26,645 bases of DNA, from IMG/VR virus record IMGVR_UViG_3300025383_001379, positions 1 through 26,645 of that record; one strand, given 5' to 3'. Under the pieces are notes generated by a model. That model had not been told where the DNA came from. It saw only the letters and a program-made list of their open reading frames with translations, and searched no databases. This stretch comes from a virus. Shown one piece after another: positions 6,348-16,620 of this stretch. Position 1 is the stretch's first letter, and each line of letters starts with the position of its first letter. Both the position numbers and the translations under genes were made by a program.

Positions 6348-7934
6348 ATGTTTAAACCCCCTGCAATATGGTATGCCGATGGCTATAAGCTCGGCCACAG
6401 GAGAATGCTCGCTAAAGGAACAACAAAACTTTACGGCACCTGGATTCCAAGAAGCGTAAAATACGCTCCAGGAAACATTAAAAAGATCGTATCCTTCGGC
6501 CAACAACTGGTCATGCGCTGGTTACACGATGAATATGCAGAAAACTTTTTTGCCCTCCCTAAGGAATCTGCAGTAAAGTTCGGTATGGACATTTCTGCAT
6601 ACCTTGGCATGCCATATGATGCCTCTCACTTTGAGGCTCTTCATGATCTTCAATACCTACCAGTCAGGGTAAAATCTTTACCTGAAGGTATCGAGACTCT
6701 ACCAAACATTCCTCACATGACATTTGTCAATACGGTTGACGGATTTGCCTGGCTGACCCTTTACTTGGAGACAATCATTTCTTCTCTTGCATGGAAGCCT
6801 TCGACATCAGCAACAATTGCTCTACAATACCGTAGAAACCTAGTAGAGTGGGTAATGAAAACTGACTCTAAAAATGCATGGCTAATTGACTACATGGCTC
6901 ACGATTTTAGTGCTCGCGGACTTTCTCCTTGGGATATGCTCTCCTCTGGCCTAGGTCATGCATCTTCACACAAGGGATCCGATACAATTATCGTGATCCC
7001 AGCTGCTCGCTATTTCTATGATGAGCCAGAAAATCAGGTTTGCATCAGTTCAGTGAATGCCTCAGAACACTCAGTGTCAACCACTAAAATATTCACAGTA
7101 GGCGAGCAACAAATGATTGCCGATTGGCTGCAAGACTTTCCAACAGGAATACTTTCAATAGTAGCAGATACATTTGATTTGTGGACACTTATTACTAAGT
7201 ATCTTCCAGCTAACAAAGACGCTATTATGGCAAGAGACGGTAAACTCGTAATACGTCCTGACTCTGGTGATCCTGTAGATATTATTTGTGGAGAATTTGA
7301 ACCATATCGAGTTATCAAAAAGGAAGATATTAATAAACCATTTATTCTTCCTGAAGGGGAAAAATTCATTTTCCTTGAGGATAAAAATACAAAATATTAC
7401 ACTAAGACTAAGGATGGTTTTGTAGATTATGTATATCAACCAAAACACAAAGGAGTTATAGAACTACTTTGGGAAATATTCGGAGGAACAGTAAACGAAC
7501 AAGGTTACAAAGTACTTGACCCGCATATCGGAGCAATATACGGCGATTCTATCACGCTCGACCGCCAAGTAGAAATCTACAAATGTCTTGAAGCTAAAGG
7601 TTTTGCCGCTACTAATATTGTACTCGGTGTAGGATCTTACACATATCAATACAACACACGTGACACTTTCGGCTTTGCTGCTAAAGGTGCCTGGTTTGAG
7701 GCTGACGGAAAAGAGTATGACATCTACAAGGATCCGGTGACAGATAACGGTACTAAAAAATCTCTAAAGGGTCTTGTTGCAGTCTTTGAAGAAGACAGAG
7801 AATATGCGGTAAAAACTCAGTGCACTCACGAAGAGGAAGCTACAGGTCTCCTACATACAATCTATGAAGACGGTAAATTCTACAACCAGACGACCCTAAC
7901 TGAAATCCGTCAAAGAATTGCAAGCATATCTTAA
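6348..7934 (+). CDS. nadV: NadV/Nampt-like nicotinamide phosphoribosyltransferase (candidate Namat)
   Basis: Nampt joins nicotinamide to PRPP to make NMN; the phage variant Namat joins it to ADPR-pyrophosphate to make NAD+ directly. Conserved residues are in place: DGYKLGH (11-17; Asp and Tyr of the nicotinamide site), HDFSARG (185-191; Arg like human R196), NASEHS (237-242; His like H247), VIRPDSGDP (301-309; Arg/Asp like R311/D313), IYGDS (397-401), GVGSYTYQYNTRDTFGF (427-443, the bacterial NadV form) and KDPVTDNGTKKS (461-472). At 528 residues it is longer than typical (about 460-500), with extra sequence around 322-372. It is two genes after the PRPP-synthetase-like gene. No NMN adenylyltransferase is in the window, so the classical route would need a host enzyme to finish NAD+. 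The family is certain; the donor substrate is unresolved. Confidence 0.92.
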   Translation: MFKPPAIWYADGYKLGHRRMLAKGTTKLYGTWIPRSVKYAPGNIKKIVSFGQQLVMRWLHDEYAENFFALPKESAVKFGMDISAYLGMPYDASHFEALHDLQYLPVRVKSLPEGIETLPNIPHMTFVNTVDGFAWLTLYLETIISSLAWKPSTSATIALQYRRNLVEWVMKTDSKNAWLIDYMAHDFSARGLSPWDMLSSGLGHASSHKGSDTIIVIPAARYFYDEPENQVCISSVNASEHSVSTTKIFTVGEQQMIADWLQDFPTGILSIVADTFDLWTLITKYLPANKDAIMARDGKLVIRPDSGDPVDIICGEFEPYRVIKKEDINKPFILPEGEKFIFLEDKNTKYYTKTKDGFVDYVYQPKHKGVIELLWEIFGGTVNEQGYKVLDPHIGAIYGDSITLDRQVEIYKCLEAKGFAATNIVLGVGSYTYQYNTRDTFGFAAKGAWFEADGKEYDIYKDPVTDNGTKKSLKGLVAVFEEDREYAVKTQCTHEEEATGLLHTIYEDGKFYNQTTLTEIRQRIASIS

Positions 7935-7965
7935 CATTTTTTCATTAACAATTATAAAACACAAA

Positions 7966-9837
7966 ATGCAGTATTTACACTATCTACCGTACGCTCTATT
8001 GCTAATTCCGGTATTAGCACTCGTCTTCTATCAGTTCACCCTACGCGCTCTACTCGGAATGGTAATAATTCCCGAGGACAAGATCGGACTGGTGACTAAA
8101 AAATTTGTCCTCTTTGGTGAAAACAAAACAATGCCCGATGGCAAGATCATTGCACTAAAGGGAGAACCAGGCTATCAAGCTAAGACCCTTGCTCCAGGTC
8201 TCTATTGGTTCTACTGGCCATGGCAATATTCAATCGATCAATCACCACTTGTAGTGATCCCTAAAGGTAAAATCGGATTGCTTTCAGCAAAGGATGGAGA
8301 CTCTCTTCCAAAAGGTGCAATCCTTGCTAGACACGTAGATTGCGATGACTATCAAGATGCCACTGCCTTTCTTTCCAATAGCGGACAAAGAGGTAAGCAG
8401 GTAGGCTACCTTAATAACGGAGTCTACCGAATCAATACCTTCTTATTTGATGTGACTGTTGCAGATCTTACCTATATCGAAGACGGACAAATCGGAGTCA
8501 TTACTGCTCTTGACGGTAGACAACTTGAAATCGGTACGATTGCTGGTAACGTAATTGAAAAACACAACAACTTCCAAGACTTTGATAAGTTCCTAGAAGG
8601 TGGAGGTCAACGTGGTCTACAAGAGCAGGTCATTCAAGCCGGTAACTACTCCCTGAATCCATGGGCAGTACAGGTAGAAAAGGTGCCGATGACTCAAATA
8701 CCGATAGGTAGCGCAGGAGTAGTGATCGCATATGTCGGAAAAGTTGGAACCGATGTTACCGGTGAGAGCTTCAAGCACGGAAATATCGTAAGTAAGGGAG
8801 AAAAAGGAGTTTGGGCGACTCCGCTTGATCCTGGAAAGTATGCAATAAACCCATACACCCATAAAATAGAAGTAGTACCAACTACTAACCTCGTACTTAA
8901 CTGGGCATCCGGTCGAAATGAGTCCCACCGACTCGATGAAAAGCTGAGCACAATCACAGTACGTTCTAAAGACGGATTCCCTTTCAACCTAGACGTATCC
9001 CAGATCATACATATCCCTTCAAACGAAGCGCCTAAAGTGATCGCAAGATTCGGTTCAATGCAGAATCTGGTATCTCAAGTTCTGGAACCAACAATCGGCA
9101 ACTACTTCCGTAACTCTGCTCAAGACTCAGACGTCATCTCATTCCTTTCTACAAGACAGAATCGCCAAGATGCTGCAAAGGAGTCAATCAGCAAAGTGCT
9201 AGAAGAATACAACGTACATGCAGTAGACACCCTGATCGGAGATATTGTGCCACCAGAATCGCTGATGAAGACTCTTACCGATCGTAAGATCGCAGAGGAA
9301 GAGAAGGTGACATACGATACTCAACGTAAAGCTCAAGACCAACGTAAGACTCTTGAATCAGCTAAGGCACTGGCTGACATGCAAGGAAAAATGGTTGCAG
9401 CACAGCAATCCGTTGAAATCTCCCAAAGAGAAGCCGAAGCTGCAGTTAAAAAATCTGAGGGTGAAGCAAAAGCCCTTGAACTAAAGGCCTCAGCTCAAGC
9501 AAAAGCAAAAGTGATGACCGCAGAAGCCGATGCAAAACAAATAGAACTCACCGGTGACGCTGAAGCTAAAAAGATCGCAGCGATAGGTAAGTCAACCGCT
9601 GAAGCCTATGAACAACAGGTAAAAGCAATGGGTGGAGACAACTTTGCTAAATTCAAGATCACTGAGGAAATCGGTAAAAACGGAATCAAAATCATACCAG
9701 AAGTGCTTATCTCAGGCGGTGGAGATTCTGCAAATAGCTCTATCAGCGGTCTCCTTGGAATGCAACTCTTGGAAGTGCTAAATTCTAAAAAGGCACCACA
9801 ACAAAACGCTCCAGCAGATCCTACTAAGACCGTATAA
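7966..9837 (+). CDS. Membrane SPFH/flotillin-like protein with four N-terminal tandem repeats
   Basis: I place the start at ATG 7966 (623 residues). An upstream in-frame TTG at 7918 would overlap the nadV end, and the A-rich leader fits 7966. Residues about 5-30 form one membrane segment. Next come four related beta-rich units of roughly 65-75 residues (about 33-95, 96-168, 169-241, 244-306). Each has an IP-x-x-x-IG(V/L) opening, a GGQRG-like or GEKG turn and a closing GxYxINP. The SPFH/band-7 core follows (about 307-450), then an Ala/Lys/Glu-rich coiled coil (about 435-555) typical of flotillins, and a Gly-rich tail. SPFH proteins build membrane-bound ring or cage assemblies and control proteases or membrane domains. 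A phage copy could remodel the host membrane, block superinfection or shield a protease; that is inference. Confidence 0.85.
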   Translation: MQYLHYLPYALLLIPVLALVFYQFTLRALLGMVIIPEDKIGLVTKKFVLFGENKTMPDGKIIALKGEPGYQAKTLAPGLYWFYWPWQYSIDQSPLVVIPKGKIGLLSAKDGDSLPKGAILARHVDCDDYQDATAFLSNSGQRGKQVGYLNNGVYRINTFLFDVTVADLTYIEDGQIGVITALDGRQLEIGTIAGNVIEKHNNFQDFDKFLEGGGQRGLQEQVIQAGNYSLNPWAVQVEKVPMTQIPIGSAGVVIAYVGKVGTDVTGESFKHGNIVSKGEKGVWATPLDPGKYAINPYTHKIEVVPTTNLVLNWASGRNESHRLDEKLSTITVRSKDGFPFNLDVSQIIHIPSNEAPKVIARFGSMQNLVSQVLEPTIGNYFRNSAQDSDVISFLSTRQNRQDAAKESISKVLEEYNVHAVDTLIGDIVPPESLMKTLTDRKIAEEEKVTYDTQRKAQDQRKTLESAKALADMQGKMVAAQQSVEISQREAEAAVKKSEGEAKALELKASAQAKAKVMTAEADAKQIELTGDAEAKKIAAIGKSTAEAYEQQVKAMGGDNFAKFKITEEIGKNGIKIIPEVLISGGGDSANSSISGLLGMQLLEVLNSKKAPQQNAPADPTKTV

Positions 9838-9857
9838 GTAGAATACAAAAAAGAAAA

Positions 9858-10349
9858 ATGATAGCTACTTATAAACCTACAGATGGAGACCCGAATTTTG
9901 TTCGGGTCTCTATTTTTTTAGCAGGCTCTATTGAAATGGGCACTGCTGAAGATTGGCAAACTACACTTACTGATTCCTTTAAGGACCTTAACCTGGAAGA
10001 TGTTGCTTTTTTTAATCCTAGACGCGACGATTGGGATTCTACTTGGGAACAGGATCAAACTAATCCTCAATTTAATTATCAGGTAAATTGGGAATTGACT
10101 CACCTAATGAAAAGCGACATAATTTTTATGTACTTTAGTCCTCTAACAAAATCACCTATCTCTCTTCTTGAGTTGGGACTATTTGCAAACTCTAAAAAGA
10201 TGATTGTATGTTGTCCTAAGAGCTTCTGGAGAAAGGGCAACGTTGATATTGTCTGCACCAGATTTGGAATTCCTCTATTCAATGATTATCGAGAGGCTGT
10301 CGGGGCACTAAGAACGCTAATCGAAACTAAATACTATACACATGGATAA
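9858..10349 (+). CDS. Nucleoside 2-deoxyribosyltransferase-like protein
   Basis: This 163-residue protein has the Rossmann-like layout of the nucleoside 2-deoxyribosyltransferase superfamily, probably the 'Nuc_deoxyri_tr2' branch. Motifs are IFLAGSIE (19-26, nucleotide-binding strand-loop), FFNPRRDDW (51-59), a NWELTHL helix (77-84), SDIIFMYF (86-93) and SPISLLELGLFA (99-110), with E105 in the position of the catalytic Glu. Such enzymes cleave or exchange the base of deoxynucleosides; relatives hydrolyse NMPs. Possible roles are base salvage, removal of unusual nucleotides, or acting on nicotinamide nucleosides given the NAD+ genes upstream. A perfect terminator hairpin lies within codons 8-21, and its T-run encodes part of IFLAGS, so the gene start cannot be moved downstream. 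Its last 8 bp overlap the next gene. Confidence 0.8.
   Translation: MIATYKPTDGDPNFVRVSIFLAGSIEMGTAEDWQTTLTDSFKDLNLEDVAFFNPRRDDWDSTWEQDQTNPQFNYQVNWELTHLMKSDIIFMYFSPLTKSPISLLELGLFANSKKMIVCCPKSFWRKGNVDIVCTRFGIPLFNDYREAVGALRTLIETKYYTHG
9881..9919 (+). terminator. Intrinsic terminator hairpin embedded in the start of a gene
   Basis: GAGACCCGAA (9886-9895) and TTCGGGTCTC (9901-9910) form a perfect 10-bp stem with a TTTTG loop. G-U and A-U pairs can lengthen it outward to about 15 bp (9881-9915). It is followed at once by TATTTTTTT. This is a textbook factor-independent terminator after the SPFH gene, yet it lies 24-62 bases inside the deoxyribosyltransferase-like reading frame. Ribosomes entering at ATG 9858 would cover the stem and prevent it forming, so it probably works as a translation-sensitive attenuator or a partial terminator. 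Confidence 0.8.
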
Positions 10350-10620
10350 TAAAGCACCTAATTTATTACAGGAGGCAATAAAGTATGTTATTACTGAAGA
10401 TTCAGGATTTGTTGCTCAATCAGTCAATCTTCCTTCTATGATTGTTCAAGGAGACAGTTTAGATGAACTTGATCGAAAATTGAGAATTCTTCTTAAGATG
10501 CATATAAATCATCTTACGGAAATTTTGGAACAGCCTTCTCCTTTTTCTTACTATCAGGTAAATGACCTGCTTAGTGAAATCAATACTAAACTCATGAAGC
10601 CAACTTCATTAAATAATTAA
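10342..10620 (+). CDS. HicB-like small protein
   Basis: This 92-residue protein has the pattern of the HicB antitoxin fold: a first strand YVITEDSGFVAQ (15-26), then VNLPSMIVQGDSLDELDRKLRIL (28-50), where a loop leads to an S/T-LxE helix as in HicB. HicB proteins normally pair with a small HicA toxin and carry a C-terminal DNA-binding domain. I see neither: there is no HicA-like gene beside it, and the C-terminus is a short helical tail. It overlaps the deoxyribosyltransferase-like gene by 8 bp and ends 1 bp before the next ATG, so it is translated with them. It may be an orphan antitoxin-like protein that neutralises a host HicA, or simply a domain with a similar fold. Confidence 0.55.
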   Translation: MDNKAPNLLQEAIKYVITEDSGFVAQSVNLPSMIVQGDSLDELDRKLRILLKMHINHLTEILEQPSPFSYYQVNDLLSEINTKLMKPTSLNN

Positions 10621-10621
10621 C

Positions 10622-11656
10622 ATGGGACTATCCGATAACGAAAGAATTGAAAAATCTATTTGGGCAGCCAATCGCATCACCTCACTTGCCCTTAAACTTA
10701 ATTCAGGATCCACCGATTTCTCAAAATGGGAAACTCGAGATCGAGTAGATAGACTTAAGTTATTGTGTCTTGACATAATTCCAGAAATGTCAGCTAGGTC
10801 TGGAAACAGTGCATACTGGCTCCTTGGCTCTGATTCTGAAGTCAGCCGAGTAAAGACTACACTATTTTCAATCGCGTTATATGACAAGATTCGATATACG
10901 ATGACTCCGGAAGCAGATGCTGCAATTGAGGAAAAAAAGAAGGGCTTACCAGACATGTGGGGAAAAGAGATTCGCAAAGAAGAACGTAAGTATTTTGAAG
11001 TCGATGGCTATTTGACAGATCAGGGCTCCACTGTCTATCAAATATTTCAGTGGTGCGAGTCCTTTCAATATGCTTCCAATCGATATGATGATGATCTTTC
11101 TTCCAAGTATTACAGAGTAAACTCAGTAGTTTCTCATATAATGAATGAGTGCTTCAATGTATTTAATAACGAACCGCAATTTGCTGAAGCCTACCTAAAA
11201 TCTATTCTTTTTCCCAAACTTTTAGGCACTAACCAATATGGAAAGTACGAAAGCTGGGATGAACTCACTCGATTCATAATAAAGAATCACCTTCAATATT
11301 CTTTTGTCAACTATGGGAATAGTGAGCATGTGCCATTTCTACTGGATCAGCTAAAAAAGTGGAACGTTGAGCTTGATAAAAAATCAGATATGCGCTCTCG
11401 ATTTAATATTTGGATCCGCCTGATTGCCAATAACTTTGATTCAGACCATTCAAAGAAACCGTTAATTGATCTTTGTAAAAAGCTGAAGATTGATTATTCA
11501 AAGAAGGTCAAGCCGATTCTTGATCGTGCAGCAAAAGAAAAAAAGGCAGAGACTGATTTGCGTAGTCGTTTAGATAAGGAGGATAGCAAACAAGACTATG
11601 TAGACCTAATGGAAAGGGAAACTTCACCATTTCACTTTGAATGGAACAGTGATTAA
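10622..11656 (+). CDS. Unrecognised mostly helical phage protein
   Basis: I do not recognise this 344-residue protein. It is predicted helical and highly charged. It has aromatic-rich stretches such as YQIFQWCESFQYASNRY near residues 138-154 and a Lys/Glu/Asp-rich C-terminal section (about 300-335), and no membrane segment or signal peptide. I see no catalytic motif. It begins 1 bp after the HicB-like gene and ends 45 bp before the next start, within the plus-strand operon. Its ATG (MGLSDNE) is supported by the tight spacing. It opens a block of four uncharacterised genes that ends at two nuclease genes. Confidence 0.75.
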   Translation: MGLSDNERIEKSIWAANRITSLALKLNSGSTDFSKWETRDRVDRLKLLCLDIIPEMSARSGNSAYWLLGSDSEVSRVKTTLFSIALYDKIRYTMTPEADAAIEEKKKGLPDMWGKEIRKEERKYFEVDGYLTDQGSTVYQIFQWCESFQYASNRYDDDLSSKYYRVNSVVSHIMNECFNVFNNEPQFAEAYLKSILFPKLLGTNQYGKYESWDELTRFIIKNHLQYSFVNYGNSEHVPFLLDQLKKWNVELDKKSDMRSRFNIWIRLIANNFDSDHSKKPLIDLCKKLKIDYSKKVKPILDRAAKEKKAETDLRSRLDKEDSKQDYVDLMERETSPFHFEWNSD

Positions 11657-11701
11657 TTTAATTATTTGCAAAATAATAGTATCTTATTTAAAAAAATAGA
11701 G

Positions 11702-12436
11702 ATGAAAGAAAGTAAATCTAAATTAATAAACTCGCTAATAATCGCGATTGACGCTCTAAAGAATGACACAATTTTCTATGACTGGTCAAATCAGTGTTCC
11801 TGCAATGCCGGCGTAGTCTCACAGGCAGTTCTTGGAATAAACGCAAGCAAGCTCGATGAAATGAGAGAGGACGTGTTTTTAGTAATGAAAACGGTGAATG
11901 CTTCTCGTAAAGAAAATAACCAAAAGGAGCTTCCTTGGACCTGGAAAAATGCAGTACAAAATTCGTGCTCAATCACAGGTAAAGATCTTCCCAAAATAAT
12001 TCGCGACCTGGAAGCAGCCGGTCTAACTCGTTCTGATATCGTTCACCTTGAGTACCTTGAAAATCCTGCAATACTTGCAGCAAGTGGAATCAAAAAGGTA
12101 AAAACAGTGAATCGAGTAAAGGTTGGACAGACTGAGCGTACCGAAATAATACCTTCCTCTTCTTTCATCGGACGACTCCTTGGCAAGAAGATACACAAGG
12201 CCATTGTCGAACCAATATACGATGAAACTGTGACTGAAGAGTATCCTACTGAGTACTTTCAAAAGAAGGAAAACCTAATTCTCTACCTTTCTGCTTGGGT
12301 GAAGATCCTTCAGAATGAAGCTCCTCTTGCTACTGACTCTCAACGACTCAATGCTGAGTTACTCAATGCCGTAGCTGATGAAAATTACGAAAGAGCTGCT
12401 GAAATTCGAAACCAATTATCCCTTATCCATGAATGA
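11702..12436 (+). CDS. Bacteroidota-type conserved protein with C-terminal UVR-like motif
   Basis: The start is taken as ATG 11702 (244 residues); an upstream in-frame TTG (11666) would add 12 residues and is less likely. The N-terminal half has CSCNAGVVSQAVLG (32-45), NSCSITGKDLPKIIRDLEAAGLTRSDIVHLEYL (about 87-119) and NPAIL. This strongly recalls a conserved cytoplasmic protein of Bacteroidota with a CNCGHLAQ motif, a C-x2-(S/T)G segment and an AGxTxxDxxHLExLxxP pattern; its function is unknown. That match is from memory. The last 24 residues (ELLNAVADENYERAAEIRNQLS) match the UVR motif found in UvrB, UvrC and Clp-associated proteins, usually a protein-protein contact. The gene overlaps the next by 8 bp (ATG 12429 before TGA 12436). 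Confidence 0.7.
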   Translation: MKESKSKLINSLIIAIDALKNDTIFYDWSNQCSCNAGVVSQAVLGINASKLDEMREDVFLVMKTVNASRKENNQKELPWTWKNAVQNSCSITGKDLPKIIRDLEAAGLTRSDIVHLEYLENPAILAASGIKKVKTVNRVKVGQTERTEIIPSSSFIGRLLGKKIHKAIVEPIYDETVTEEYPTEYFQKKENLILYLSAWVKILQNEAPLATDSQRLNAELLNAVADENYERAAEIRNQLSLIHE

Positions 12437-12851
12437 TAAAAAAATAGTACTAAATCAGATCCGTACGCCGGACGGGACCATACTAAGATCGATGCATCGC
12501 CATGATTTTACTCTACATAAAGATGCAAACGGTCTGACCTACATGGTAGACGGCGGTAATGACTACCTTCATCGTAACGTGCATGAGTCGGCTCCATACG
12601 AAGAGCTTACTGTTTACTCAGATGCTCCTTTTGAAGTCATTCGTGAGAGCTTTCACCGAGGCGGAAGAGGAAAGGACGGAACTCAGCCTTTAACTTGGAC
12701 ACCTTTGCATAAAATGAGTAATCCATGGCTTGAAAATTGTATAATCTACAATGAAAAGCTTGGCATGGCTGACTCTTTTCCTAGCAAAATGTATGCCAAG
12801 GAACTTGAATACAGAGAAAAGAACAACATCTACATAACTGACTCAGAATGA
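12429..12851 (+). CDS. Unrecognised conserved-looking phage protein
   Basis: The start is ATG 12429 (140 residues). A longer frame from 12378 would sit deep inside the previous gene and read its UVR-coding region in another frame. The protein is polar, with TPDGTILRSMHRHDF near the N-terminus, a YMVDGGNDYLHRN segment, and RGGRGKDGTQPLTWTPLHKM around residues 77-96. This style, with many His, Gly and Trp residues, recalls uncharacterised proteins found in several large phages, but I cannot name the family. It overlaps its upstream neighbour by 8 bp and its downstream neighbour by an ATGA, so the three are probably translated as a coupled set. Confidence 0.72.
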   Translation: MNDKKIVLNQIRTPDGTILRSMHRHDFTLHKDANGLTYMVDGGNDYLHRNVHESAPYEELTVYSDAPFEVIRESFHRGGRGKDGTQPLTWTPLHKMSNPWLENCIIYNEKLGMADSFPSKMYAKELEYREKNNIYITDSE

Positions 12852-13402
12852 AACAGATACCTGGAATAATATTTAGGCCCTGCTCTCTTAGCGTAGAAGA
12901 GTATGAAGCTAAACTTGCAGACACTAAATCTTGGACTCAGTCTAATTTTTATGAAACATACAGTGATCACATTGCGGCAATGGTTCTTGTTGCAGACTGT
13001 GCAAAGATCTACATACTTAAAAATTATGAAAATGTAACTGACTGGAGTCAGCTTGATGTGACGATATTTAGCAGAGCCAGCGGAGAATCTACTAGCTATT
13101 ACAATTATGAAGCCACACGTGAGCGTAGAGCTAAACTTGAATCCAAGTTAAATGAATCCTCCCATGGCAAATCAAGAATCTCTGCAAAAAGCCACTCAAG
13201 CAAGGCAGTTAATCGTCTCCTAGATAGAGTGGAGGCCACTCGAAAATTAAGGCACAATCCAATATCCACTCTCACTGATGTTGTGCTAGATCCAACAGAT
13301 GGCGATTTTTCATTGATAATAAACGAAAAGGATCACATGTGGATCCAGGACGAAGCTATCATTATTATCGCACAATACATAGAAAACCAGCTACAAAAAT
13401 AA
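12848..13402 (+). CDS. Unrecognised protein with basic central region
   Basis: This 184-residue protein has no family I recognise. The N-terminal third (about 15-55) looks like a small alpha/beta or helical region with a YSDHIAAMVLVADCAKIYILKN stretch. The middle (about 88-135) is Ser/Lys/Arg-rich with no clear fold and could touch nucleic acid. The C-terminus (about 140-184) has strand and helix character. The start is set by an ATGA overlap with the previous gene. The gap to the next gene is 10 bp. It sits directly before a DnaQ-fold exonuclease, so a DNA-metabolism role is possible but not shown. Confidence 0.7.
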   Translation: MKQIPGIIFRPCSLSVEEYEAKLADTKSWTQSNFYETYSDHIAAMVLVADCAKIYILKNYENVTDWSQLDVTIFSRASGESTSYYNYEATRERRAKLESKLNESSHGKSRISAKSHSSKAVNRLLDRVEATRKLRHNPISTLTDVVLDPTDGDFSLIINEKDHMWIQDEAIIIIAQYIENQLQK

Positions 13403-13412
13403 TCACACATAC

Positions 13413-14165
13413 ATGTACACCCAACCTGAACTCTCAAAGATGGTATTCTTTGACCTTGAAACTGCATCAACTTATGCTACGCTAGACGACCTACGATCTG
13501 TCAATTCAAAAATGGCAGAGCTTTGGGAAAAGCGTTGCGAATACCTTCGTAGCAGGTTTGAAGAAAATAAAATGCTCAGCAATGATGAACTCTATGTCGA
13601 AAAAGCAGCGCTTACTCCTGAATTTAGTAGAATTGTGTGCGCATCCTTTGGCCGTCTCTCTTTTTCGACTGATGACATTACTGGTACGACTTCTATCATG
13701 ACAATAAAAAGCTATGCATCAGACGATGAGGCAGAAGTTCTAGCCGGTATCAAAACAGTTTTTGAAAAATTTGCATCGTACAAATTCGTGGGCCATAACA
13801 TCAAGAGATTTGATGTACCTATGATGTGCAAGAGAATCATAATGTCAGGCTCACCTCTGCCTAAGGGTCTTCAACTTACTAACCTTAAACCTTGGGAAAT
13901 GCCGCTAATTGATACTTCTGAAATATGGAGCTTTGGCGCTTGGCAAGAGGGTTTTGCTTCGCTTGAGTTGCTTGCGACAAGTCTCGATATTGCTACCCCT
14001 AAGGACGATATTAGAGGTGACAAAGTCGGCATGGTCTTTTGGAAAGAAAAAAATGTCAAGCGCATTGCCACATACTGCCAAAAGGACGTGCTTACTGTTG
14101 CGCAAGTCTTACTAAAACTATCAAATCTCCCGGTAGTAGAAGACTTTCAGTTGCAAACCACATAA
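13413..14165 (+). CDS. DnaQ-fold 3'-5' exonuclease (PolB-type exonuclease domain)
   Basis: This 250-residue protein carries the three exonuclease motifs of the DEDD group: FFDLETAS (12-19; Exo I), GHNIKRFDVPMM (127-138; Exo II, D134) and YCQKDVLTVAQV (221-232; Exo III in the YxxxD form, D225). The order and spacing fit the stand-alone predicted exonucleases related to the proofreading domain of family B polymerases (DNA_pol_B_exo2-like). It would remove nucleotides from 3' ends of DNA during repair or recombination. It is followed 3 bp later by a PD-(D/E)XK nuclease, so the pair may work together on DNA ends. The start is ATG 13413. Confidence 0.85.
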   Translation: MYTQPELSKMVFFDLETASTYATLDDLRSVNSKMAELWEKRCEYLRSRFEENKMLSNDELYVEKAALTPEFSRIVCASFGRLSFSTDDITGTTSIMTIKSYASDDEAEVLAGIKTVFEKFASYKFVGHNIKRFDVPMMCKRIIMSGSPLPKGLQLTNLKPWEMPLIDTSEIWSFGAWQEGFASLELLATSLDIATPKDDIRGDKVGMVFWKEKNVKRIATYCQKDVLTVAQVLLKLSNLPVVEDFQLQTT

Positions 14166-14168
14166 TTT

Positions 14169-16563
<2,395 letters not shown>

Positions 16564-16592
16564 TACGGCCATTTTGCGTTCGATTTTAATTG

Positions 16593-16620
16593 AAAGGCAG
16601 CCATTTAGGCTGCCTTTTTT
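16593..16620 (+). terminator. Strong intrinsic terminator after groEL
   Basis: AAAGGCAGCC (16593-16602), loop ATTTA, GGCTGCCTTT (16608-16617), followed by more T. The stem is 10 bp and perfect. It closes the 14-gene plus-strand operon and isolates the next gene, which has its own promoter motif 7 bp downstream. The stem base AAAGGCAGC is shared with the terminator after nrdA. Confidence 0.92.

Noticed and set aside
7918-7965. Longer SPFH protein starting at an upstream TTG
   Set aside because: It would overlap the nadV end and add a polar stretch before the membrane segment; ATG 7966 with an A-rich leader fits better.
12378-12428. Longer N-terminus for the 12429 gene
   Set aside because: The extra residues are an out-of-frame reading of the UVR-coding end of the previous gene.
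13871-14115. Several overlapping frames inside the exonuclease gene
   Set aside because: They are shadows in other frames of a gene with three well-placed exonuclease motifs.
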